Source of the DNA: Halalkalicoccus paucihalophilus
Lineage (GTDB): Archaea; Halobacteriota; Halobacteria; Halobacteriales; Halalkalicoccaceae
NCBI RefSeq assembly: GCF_001593955.1
Contig: NZ_LTAZ01000005.1
Span: 396,001-460,000 of the forward strand
DNA length: 64,000 nucleotides
Reading direction: 5' to 3'
In this document: piece by piece, positions 24,108 to 31,372 of the stretch
Layout: each line of letters starts with the position of its first letter
Position numbering within the stretch: position 1 is the stretch's first letter
Program-made: the position numbers and the translations under genes
Notes under the pieces: generated by a model
Databases searched by the model: none
The model's input: the letters and a program-made list of their open reading frames with translations, nothing else
What the model was told of the DNA's origin: nothing

Positions 24108-24632
24108 ATGGCTTTTGAGGATCTACTCGAGGACCCCGTCATACAGAAGTATTTACACGAGCTGGTGGGGCCGAAGGGAATGCCGGTCGCCGCGGCGCCG
24201 CCGGACGGGGAGGTCACCGACGAGGAACTCGCCGAGACGCTCGATCTGGAACTCAACGACGTCCGTCGGGCGCTGTTCATCCTCTACGAGAACGACCTGG
24301 CGAGCTATCGTCGGCTTCGCGACGAGGACTCGGGCTGGCTCACCTACCTGTGGACGTTCGAGTACGAGAACATCCCCGAGAACCTCGCCGAGGAGATGGA
24401 ACGCCTGCTCGACGCCCTGGAGAACCGCGAGGAGTACGAACGGAACCACGAGTTCTACCTCTGTGAGGTGTGTTCGATCCGTTTCGAGTTCGGCGAGGCG
24501 ATGGACTTCGGCTTCGAGTGTCCCGAGTGTGGCTCACCGCTGGAATCGATGGACAACGACCGGCTCGTCGTCGCGATGGAACGCCGAATCGACGAGCTTC
24601 GAACCGAACTCAACATCGACATCGAGGCCTGA
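24108..24632 (+). CDS. tfe: transcription initiation factor TFE (TFIIE alpha homologue)
   Basis: 174-residue basal factor that helps open the promoter with TBP and TFB. The N-terminal winged helix (LEDPVIQKYLHELVGPKGMP, then TDEELAETLDLELNDVRRAL) and C-terminal zinc ribbon with Cys119, Cys122, Cys138 and Cys141 (LCEVCSIRFEF, FECPECGSPL) are both complete. Its stop overlaps the next start (TGATG), the first of two overlaps in a tfe-DUF2110-lipoprotein run. Confidence 0.96.
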   Translation: MAFEDLLEDPVIQKYLHELVGPKGMPVAAAPPDGEVTDEELAETLDLELNDVRRALFILYENDLASYRRLRDEDSGWLTYLWTFEYENIPENLAEEMERLLDALENREEYERNHEFYLCEVCSIRFEFGEAMDFGFECPECGSPLESMDNDRLVVAMERRIDELRTELNIDIEA

Positions 24633-25306
24633 TGGTCGTCCTTGCAACCAAGGTGACGGTCCACGGTCAGGCCCGCGAGCAGGCGCTCGACGGGCTTCGA
24701 TCGCTCGTCGCGAATACGGTCGGCGACCTCGATGTCGAGTACGACGTTGGGGTGCGTCACGACGACTTTCCCACGGTGAGTATCGAGGGTCAGGACGCCG
24801 TGATCGCCCGAAACGCGCTCCGCGAGGAGTTCGGCGAGATCACCGACGAGTTCCGCGAGGGAGAGACCTACGTCGGGACCCTGCAGTCGTGGGACGACGA
24901 GGGGTTCGTACTGGACGCCGGCCGAGAGGTTCGGATCCCGACCGACGAGTTGGGGCTCGGACAAGGTCGGCCCGCCCAACTCGTCGAGCGCTTCGGACTA
25001 GTCCAGCACCTTCCGATGAGATTCGTCTACGGCGGCGAGCGTGACTCGCGGCTGGCCGACGAAGAGCGCGACCGCCTCTACGAGTGGACCCGCGGGACCG
25101 GCCGGGTGAACGTCAACAACGCCACCCGCGGGGAGGTCCGAGCGACGGTCAACCGCGCGGGCCACGCGAAGGACATCGTCACCGTCGAGCGGCTGGGCCT
25201 GCTCGAACAGAGCGTCGTCTGCCGGGAGGGGACCGACCCGCCCGGACTGCTGGCGGCGATCGGTCCGCATCTCACCTCGGAACTACGCTGTGTCATCACG
25301 ACATGA
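24632..25306 (+). CDS. DUF2110 family protein
   Basis: 224 residues from the ATG that overlaps the tfe stop. It has no membrane segment or export signal. The beta-rich first half (VVLATKVTVHGQAREQALDG, FREGETYVGTLQSWDDEGFV) and helical C-terminus (VNVNNATRGEVRATVNRAGH, ERLGLLEQSVVCREG) are typical of this archaeal family found beside tfe. No biochemical function is known. A link to RNA or transcription is inferred from the fixed neighbourhood. Confidence 0.88.
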   Translation: MVVLATKVTVHGQAREQALDGLRSLVANTVGDLDVEYDVGVRHDDFPTVSIEGQDAVIARNALREEFGEITDEFREGETYVGTLQSWDDEGFVLDAGREVRIPTDELGLGQGRPAQLVERFGLVQHLPMRFVYGGERDSRLADEERDRLYEWTRGTGRVNVNNATRGEVRATVNRAGHAKDIVTVERLGLLEQSVVCREGTDPPGLLAAIGPHLTSELRCVITT

Positions 25307-26052
25307 ACCGTCGCCTGCTCGCGCTCGTCTCGCTCGTCTCGCTCGTGGCGCTAGCAGGCTGTGCGGGGTTCGGGTCGACCACGAGCGAGGAGGGACTCAA
25401 CGAGGACGCGAACTACGACTGGGACACCGACGCCGACGCCACCATCGAGATCACCGGTGGTGAGTACGAGGCGGTCTACACGGTCGAGAACCGCTCGACC
25501 GTGAGACTCTACGAATCGACCCGTTACGGCGACGACAACCCGATCGCCGTGCGGGCGGTGCAGTTCCGGTACCCGAACGGCACGGTCGTGGGAATGGACG
25601 AGATCGAGGTCGAGGAGACCCGATCGGAAGTCACCGTCCACCTGCCGGCCGAGGACGGCCAACTCGCCTTTACCTCCGACACCCAGTCGCGGAACTTCGC
25701 GACCGACACCTTCGTCGACGGCTCCTACGAGGTGATCCTCCCGCCGGGCTATCGGGTCGACAACTTCGTGCTCGCGAACGTTCGTCCGGGCGGCTACGAG
25801 ACCGAGATCGTCGACGATCAGGTCCACATCCGCTGGGACGAGATGAACGCGAGCGCCATCTCGGTGCGCTACTACCTCGAGCGCGACGTCTATCTCTTCG
25901 GCGGGCTGATTCTGATCGCCTCGATCGGGGCGACGATCGCCGGAGCGTACGTTTATCGGCAGATACAGGACCTCAAGCGCACACGTGAGGAGGCGGGACT
26001 CGCCGTCGACATCGAGGACGATGACCGGAAACCGCCGCCGGGAATGCGGTGA
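25303..26052 (+). CDS. exported lipoprotein with C-terminal membrane anchor (DUF5803-like)
   Basis: 249 residues. Start ATG overlaps the DUF2110 stop (ATGA). The N-terminal signal ends in a lipobox, SLVALAGCAGFG (Cys20), without twin arginines, so Sec export and lipid anchoring are likely. The body is beta-rich, and a hydrophobic helix at about 202-225 (YLFGGLILIASIGATIAGAY) precedes a charged cytoplasmic tail. Function unknown; the position after tfe may be conserved. Confidence 0.85.
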   Translation: MNRRLLALVSLVSLVALAGCAGFGSTTSEEGLNEDANYDWDTDADATIEITGGEYEAVYTVENRSTVRLYESTRYGDDNPIAVRAVQFRYPNGTVVGMDEIEVEETRSEVTVHLPAEDGQLAFTSDTQSRNFATDTFVDGSYEVILPPGYRVDNFVLANVRPGGYETEIVDDQVHIRWDEMNASAISVRYYLERDVYLFGGLILIASIGATIAGAYVYRQIQDLKRTREEAGLAVDIEDDDRKPPPGMR

Positions 26053-26081
26053 GTTTTAGCCCGGCACCCCCAACGAGCGGT

Positions 26082-26771
26082 ATGCACGTCGCGCTCGTCA
26101 CCGTCGGCGACGAGATCCTCGCGGGCGATACGGTCAACACGAACGCCGCGTGGCTCGGAAAGCGCCTCGCCGATCGCGGCGTCGATGTCGAGCGCGTGAC
26201 CGTCGTCCCCGACCGCGTCGAGGAGATCGCCTGCGTCGTCTCGGAGTACCGAACCGAGTACGACGCCGTGATCGTCACCGGCGGTCTGGGTCCGACCCAC
26301 GACGACCTGACCCTCGCGGGGGTCGCCGCGGCGCTGGATCGCGAGATCGAACGCAACGAGGAGGCCCTCTCGTGGCTGACGGCGGAGGGCGGCTACACCC
26401 GGGAGGACCTCACGAGCGGGACCGCCAACCTCCCGCGGGGCGCGCGCCCGTTACACAACGAGGTCGGCGTCGCCCCCGGCGCGGTCGTCGAGGGGATCTA
26501 CGTTCTGCCGGGAGTGCCGAGCGAGATGAAGGCGATGTTCGAGTCGGTCGAAGAGGAGTTCGCGGGCGAACCCCGGTACACCGACTTCGTCTACACCACC
26601 GAACCCGAAAGCGCACTCGTCCCTCGACTCGCGGAGGTGCGGAAACGATTCGACGTCTCGGTGGGAAGCTATCCCGGCGACGGGGTACGGCTAAAACTCA
26701 CCGGAACGGACGAGGAAACGGTCGAGGCGGCGGCCGAGTGGCTCCGCGAACACGTCGAACTGGACGAGTAA
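26082..26771 (+). CDS. CinA/MoaB-like molybdopterin-binding domain protein
   Basis: 229 residues with the MoCF_biosynth fold: LVTVGDEILAGDTVNTNAAW at the N-terminus, VTGGLGPTHDDLT in the middle and YVLPGVPSEMKAMF later. This is the CinA N-terminal domain without the C-terminal nicotinamide-nucleotide amidase. The start ATG at 26082 was chosen over an upstream frame start because the motif begins there. Proteins of this kind may hydrolyse ADP-ribose or bind pterin; the role is not settled. Confidence 0.88.
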   Translation: MHVALVTVGDEILAGDTVNTNAAWLGKRLADRGVDVERVTVVPDRVEEIACVVSEYRTEYDAVIVTGGLGPTHDDLTLAGVAAALDREIERNEEALSWLTAEGGYTREDLTSGTANLPRGARPLHNEVGVAPGAVVEGIYVLPGVPSEMKAMFESVEEEFAGEPRYTDFVYTTEPESALVPRLAEVRKRFDVSVGSYPGDGVRLKLTGTDEETVEAAAEWLREHVELDE

Positions 26772-26881
26772 AGCGATACCCGGCGGTCGGAGCACTGTCA
26801 GAGGCACCCGTCCTGCGGCGATCCGCCGGATATCAGCGGCCGCAGTAGATCCGCAAGACCGTGTGATTATCGATATTTGGG

Positions 26882-26998
26882 CTACCGGTAGAGGTACACC
26901 AGCCACGCGAGCGTCAATACGACGCTGATGAGAAGCACCGAGCCCCCGAGGATCTCGATCGGATACGTGCCGTGCTGGTTCAGCAAAGCCGGGTTCAT
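26882..26998 (-). CDS. 38-aa single-helix membrane microprotein
   Basis: A short frame in a gap that would otherwise be empty. The protein begins MNPALLNQHGTYPIEI and contains one hydrophobic helix (LGGSVLLISVVLTLAW, residues about 17-33), then LVYLYR. TTATAAAACAGC on its coding strand lies roughly 20 nt before the ATG, fitting a leaderless promoter. The amino-acid composition is that of a bitopic membrane peptide rather than of random GC-rich sequence. Function unknown; evidence is from frame, promoter and hydropathy only. Confidence 0.6.
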   Translation of the reverse strand: MNPALLNQHGTYPIEILGGSVLLISVVLTLAWLVYLYR

Positions 26999-27087
26999 AC
27001 TCCACCGTGTGTGGTGCTGTTTTATAAGTATTGACGACTCGCTCGGCCGACCGCGAGGCCTTTTGCGGTTCGGCGGGAACTGACGGT

Positions 27088-28209
27088 ATGCGACGTATCG
27101 GTTTCGTCCTCAACCCCATCGCGGGCATGGGTGGACGGGTCGGTCTGAAGGGAACGGACGGGAAACTCAAGGAGGCCCGTGAGCGGGGTGCCGAACCGCG
27201 AGCACCCGAGAGGGCTGTCACTGCCCTCGAAGCGCTGCGAGAGCGCCTGTCCGACGCCGAGATCCTGACCTGCGGCGATCCGATGGGCGCGTCCGAGGTT
27301 CGGGAGGCCGGCTTCTCGCCGGAAGTCGTCTACGAACCCGAGGGGGAGACGACCGCTGAGGACACCCGCGAGGCGGTCCGGCGGTTCGTAGAGCGGGGCG
27401 TGGACCTGATCCTGTTCGTCGGCGGTGATGGAACCGCAACGGACGTCGCCGAGACGGTGGCCGAAGCGAGTAGCGAGACGCCGATTTTGGGTGTGCCGGC
27501 GGGCGTGAAGGTCTACTCCTCGGTGTTCGGCGTCACGCCACAAGATGCGGGGCGGATCGCCGCCGCCTTTGACGTGACCGAATCCCGAGAGGTCAGCGAC
27601 ATCGATGAGGGGGCCTACCGTGCGGGCGAGGTCCGGACAAGCCTCAGAGCGGTAGTGAACGTACCGGTCGCGGAGGAACTGCAGTCCTCGAAACAGCTCG
27701 GCGGCGGCACCGTCGAGGGACTCACGGCAGGATTCGTCGCGGGGGTCGAGCCCGGCACCACGTACGTCTTCGCGCCGGGCAGCACGGTCGGCGCGATCGA
27801 AGACGCGCTGGGAATCGAGGGGAGCCCGCTCGGAGTCGACGTCTGGCGAGCCGTTCCCGAATCCGAGCGAGAGCCGAGAGCGGACCCGGACGGCGAGCGT
27901 GCCGAGCGCGGCGAGGTACTCGTTCGGGACGGCAGCGAGGCCGAGATCCTCGCGGCACTCGGCGACCGAAACGTCATCGTCGTCTCGCCGATCGGCGGGC
28001 AGGGGTTCGTCTTCGGGCGGGGCAACCAGCAACTCTCGCCCGCCGTAATCGACCGGTGTGAGATCGAGGTCGTGGCCTCCCGCTCGAAGCTCGACGACAT
28101 CGGCGTCCTTCGGGTGGACACCGGCGATCCCGACCTCGACGAGGAACTCAGGGGCTGGACGCGGGTTCGCGTCGGGCGGGTCGAACGCCGAATGCTACAG
28201 ATCGTCTGA
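27088..28209 (+). CDS. ATP-NAD kinase family protein
   Basis: 373 residues from ATG 27088. It carries the NAD/diacylglycerol-kinase-type motifs FVLNPIAGMGG near the N-terminus and LILFVGGDGTATDVAETV (GGDGT) at about 110-127, with GVPAGVKVYSSVFG after. It belongs to the archaeal/bacterial AcoX-like branch often annotated as ATP-NAD kinase. The physiological substrate is uncertain. The 73-bp gap after it is AT-rich and holds the phoU-like promoter. Confidence 0.86.
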   Translation: MRRIGFVLNPIAGMGGRVGLKGTDGKLKEARERGAEPRAPERAVTALEALRERLSDAEILTCGDPMGASEVREAGFSPEVVYEPEGETTAEDTREAVRRFVERGVDLILFVGGDGTATDVAETVAEASSETPILGVPAGVKVYSSVFGVTPQDAGRIAAAFDVTESREVSDIDEGAYRAGEVRTSLRAVVNVPVAEELQSSKQLGGGTVEGLTAGFVAGVEPGTTYVFAPGSTVGAIEDALGIEGSPLGVDVWRAVPESEREPRADPDGERAERGEVLVRDGSEAEILAALGDRNVIVVSPIGGQGFVFGRGNQQLSPAVIDRCEIEVVASRSKLDDIGVLRVDTGDPDLDEELRGWTRVRVGRVERRMLQIV

Positions 28210-28250
28210 CCCGGGCCATCTATAATGAGACATATAATGAAGAAGTAGTG

Positions 28251-28260
28251 AATATTAATA
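28251..28260 (+). promoter_or_regulatory. TATA-like box of the phoU-family gene
   Basis: AATATTAATA lies 23-32 nt before the ATG at 28283. The surrounding 28221-28260 is the most AT-rich stretch nearby and contains two ATATAATGA/TATAATGAG-like copies, which may be operator sequence. Confidence 0.6.
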
Positions 28261-28282
28261 CCTCTCAGGGAATACCGCCCTC

Positions 28283-29314
28283 ATGGATACACGCAAGGTC
28301 CAGCGGCTGGGCCCCTCCACGCTGGCAATGACCTTACCCGCTGACTGGGCAAAGGAACACGGCGTCGAGAAGGGCGACGAGGTGACATTACGCCGGGGGA
28401 GCAAGGGTGCGCTGACGGTGATGCCCGAGTCCGCCGATCGCGAGGAGAGCGAGGCAATCATCCACGCGGACGAACTCGACGCCCGATCGGTCGAACGGGC
28501 GATCATCGCCCAGTACGTGTTGGGCCGGCGGATCATCCACGTCGATCAGGAGGAGGGCGCGCTCTCCTCGGATCACATCAACGCGATCTACCAAGCCGAA
28601 ACCCAACTGATGGGACTGGGCGTCATCGAGGAGACCCCCGAGAGCATCGCGATCCGGTGTTCGGTCGATCCCGAGGACTTCACGCTCGACAACCTGCTAC
28701 AGCGCCTCGAGAACACCGGGAGTACGATGCGCGGCGAAGCGGTCAAGGCACTGGCAATGGGCAACCCCGACCTGGCCCAGCGCGCGCTCAACCGCGAGCG
28801 CCAGGCCAACAAGATCTTCGTCCTCCTGCTCAGGCTGATATTCACCGCCTACCAGAACCCGACGCTCGCGCGGGCGGTCGGGCTGGACGACGGCTTCGCG
28901 CTGATCGGCTATCGTTCGATCGCGAAGAACCTCGAACTCACCGCCGACAACGCCGAGGACATCGCCGAGATCGTCCTCGAATCCGAGGACCACTCGCTTG
29001 CCGTCGACAGCGCGACGATGCGCCGGATCCGCGAATTCACCGATCAGGTCGACGAGATCACCGCACTCGCCGTCGCGGCCGCCGTCGAGCGCGATTACGA
29101 CCTGACCATCGAGGTCCGAAAGCTGTTCAAGGAAATTTCGGACCGCGAGGAGGAGATCCTGAACGATCTCCCCGAGATGGACAATGAGGACCTCCTGCAG
29201 GTCCGGGAAGTGCTCGTGAGCCTCCAGCAGACCGCCCAGTTCGCCATGCGCAACGCCGAGATCGCAGCGAACCTCGCGCTCAACGAGGAGTCAGAGCACG
29301 TGACCATCCACTGA
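28283..29314 (+). CDS. phoU: PhoU-family phosphate uptake regulator with AbrB-like N-terminus
   Basis: 343 residues. Residues 1-47 form a SpoVT/AbrB DNA-binding domain (RKVQRLGPSTLAMTLPADWA, GVEKGDEVTLRRGSKGAL); about 115-335 contain two PhoU three-helix repeats (STMRGEAVKALAMGNPDLAQ and EISDREEEILNDLPEMDNED). Such proteins link phosphate transport to gene control in haloarchaea. It is not next to pst genes here, but a PstA-like permease ends at the right edge of the window. Confidence 0.9.
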   Translation: MDTRKVQRLGPSTLAMTLPADWAKEHGVEKGDEVTLRRGSKGALTVMPESADREESEAIIHADELDARSVERAIIAQYVLGRRIIHVDQEEGALSSDHINAIYQAETQLMGLGVIEETPESIAIRCSVDPEDFTLDNLLQRLENTGSTMRGEAVKALAMGNPDLAQRALNRERQANKIFVLLLRLIFTAYQNPTLARAVGLDDGFALIGYRSIAKNLELTADNAEDIAEIVLESEDHSLAVDSATMRRIREFTDQVDEITALAVAAAVERDYDLTIEVRKLFKEISDREEEILNDLPEMDNEDLLQVREVLVSLQQTAQFAMRNAEIAANLALNEESEHVTIH

Positions 29315-29315
29315 A

Positions 29316-29495
29316 AACGAAAGCCCTCGGCCCGACTTGGCAGTCGGACCTCGCCCTTTTCATTTCCGACCAGGTACCGCCGAATCGCGGTGCGCGATTG
29401 CGCAGCGCTTCCGGGTGAACCAGCCCTTCCCCATCCCGCTCATGCGGTCGCCGGAAAGGCGACCGCCCTCGCGCCGGCCACCGCGCCGGTCGTCC
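29316..29495 (+). repeat. degenerate haloarchaeal interspersed repeat, left copy
   Basis: Starts AACGAAAGCCCTC (29316-29328) right at the stop of phoU, contains CCAGCCCTTCCCC (29420-29432) and GGCCACCGC (29476-29484). The same three blocks occur in the same order at 31116-31128, 31280-31292 (one mismatch) and 31335-31343. The rest is diverged. Sequence of this type (AAAGCCCTCG...CCAGCCCTTCCCC) recurs in many haloarchaeal genomes as I remember them. No protein is encoded. Confidence 0.65.
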
Positions 29496-29508
29496 TCAGA
29501 CGCCCGGC

Positions 29509-31117
29509 ATGGACTTTGAGTACCCCTGGAGGTTCACCGGCCGGCGCTCGGCGGTGATGGCCCCGAACGGCATGGTCGCGACGAGCCATCCACTCGCCGC
29601 GCGGACGGGAGTGAAGGTCCTCGAGGAGGGTGGAACCGCGGCAGACGCCGCGGTCGCGACCGCAGCCGTGTTGAACGTCGTCGAGCCACACATGACCGGG
29701 ATCGGCGGCGACGCCTTCGCGTTGACCCAGTTCGACGGCGAGTACCGCGCACTAAACGCGAGCGGCCGGGCACCCGCCGAGGCCGATCTCGGGGAGTATC
29801 GCGAGCGAACCGACGCCGAGGACGACGGCGAGCCGGTCATGCCCGCCGACGGCGGCCTCCCCGTGACGGTACCGGGCGCGCTCGACGGCTGGGCGACGCT
29901 CCTCGATGCGTACGGCACGCTGGATCTCGCCGAAGTCCTCCGACCCGCGATCGACTACGCCGAGGGCGGTGTGCCGGTCTCCGAGTACGTCGCGCGCCAG
30001 TGGACGAACGCGACGGCCCGAGTCGCCCAGTTCGATTCGAGCGCCGAAACATTCCTCCCCGACGGCCGAGCACCCGAACCTGGCGAGCGCTTTTCGAACC
30101 CGGAATTCGCCGAGTCGCTCGAAACGATCGGCCGCGAGGGTCCCGAGGTGCTCTACGGCGGTGAACTCGGGAAAGAGTCGTCGAAGTAGTGCAGGAACAC
30201 GGCGGGACCCTCTCGCTTTCCGATTTGGAGACCCACGAGAGCACCTGGGAGGAGCCGATCAGCACGGAGTTCGGAGGTGTCGAAGTACTCGAACACCCGC
30301 CGAACGGACAGGGAATCATCGCACTCGAAGCGCTCAACATCGCCGAGGAGCTCGGAATCGAGGGCGAACCGGGAGACGAAGACCGCCTGCACCGACTCAT
30401 CGAGGCGACCAAGCTCGCCTTCGCCGACGGCTACACCCACGTGAGCGATCCCGAGCACGTCGAGGTGCCCACGAAAACGATGCTTTCGAAGGTGTACGCG
30501 AAAGAGCGCGCGAGCGAGATCGGCCCCGAGGCCGCCACGCACGGCGCGGGTGCCGGAGAGCACGCGAACACGGTCTACCTCTCGGTCGTCGACCCGCAGG
30601 GCAACGCGGTTTCCTTTATTAATAGCATCTACATGAGCTTCGGCAGCGGGCTCACGGCCGGTGGATTCGCGCTACAGAACCGCGGGCATTCCTTTAGCCT
30701 CGATCCCGAACACGCTAACCGGCTGGCGCCGGGAAAGCGCCCGTTCCACACGATCATCCCGGCCATGCTCCGCGAGGACGGCGAGTTTCGCGCCTCGTGG
30801 GGCGTCATGGGCGGGTCGATGCAGCCACAGGGCCACCTGCAGGTCGCCACCAACATGGTCGACGGGCTGAACCCACAGGCCGCCCTCGACGCGCCGCGAT
30901 TCCGCTGGCTCGATGGAAAGCGTATGGCACTCGAAACCTCGCGACTCCCCGACGAAGCGGTCGGGAGTCTGCGCGAGCGCGGGCACGAGATCATCGAAGA
31001 ATCGGAGTTCTTCGCCGAAGGGGGTCACTGGGGTGGCGGTCAGATCGTCTATCGAGACGAGGATGGGGTCCTGATCGGCGGGTCGGACCCCCGTAAGGGC
31101 AGGCCATCGGCTTCTAA
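29509..31117 (+). pseudogene. ggt: gamma-glutamyltransferase, broken by two apparent frameshifts
   Basis: Family: N-terminal-nucleophile hydrolase acting on gamma-glutamyl compounds. The first part (29509-30189) runs to YGGELGKESSK then stop. The normal continuation, ERVVEVVQEHGGTLSLSDLE, is in another frame from 30171, so one G seems lost in the run at 30169-30171. The second part keeps the nucleophile region (NTVYLSVVDPQGNAVSFIN) and ends GGSDPRK; the expected GQAIGF and stop TAA 31115-31117 are again out of frame, so a second loss lies near 31096-31100. Read as is, translation runs to 31247 into the flanking repeat. Decay or sequencing error are both possible. Confidence 0.8.
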
Positions 31118-31355
31118 CGAAAGCCCTCACTCCGGCCTGACGGCCTTCGCTCACGGGACGCGAAGCGACCTCGCGCTGTTCGCCCTCCACCTATCCAAGA
31201 AACGACTGCTTCGCGGTCGTTTCGGGGACCGTCAGACCGTATTGTGAACGGTTCGGATCCGAACCACCCGATCAGGACGCCAGCCTTTCCCCGCCCCCCT
31301 CGGGTGACTGCCGGAAGCCAGCCACGCTCGTGGTGGCCACCGCACCGCCTATCGG
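31116..31355 (+). repeat. degenerate haloarchaeal interspersed repeat, right copy
   Basis: Begins AACGAAAGCCCTC (31116-31128) immediately at the original ggt stop, and has CCAGCCTTTCCCC (31280-31292) and GGCCACCGC (31335-31343) in the same order as the left copy, which is about 60 bp shorter. Internally it contains degenerate short hairpins (GACCGTCAG, CGGTCGTTTCGG). It fills the gap to the ABC exporter stop at 31373; no gene seen in it. Confidence 0.65.
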
Positions 31356-31372
31356 TGGATCAATCCTTGCAA

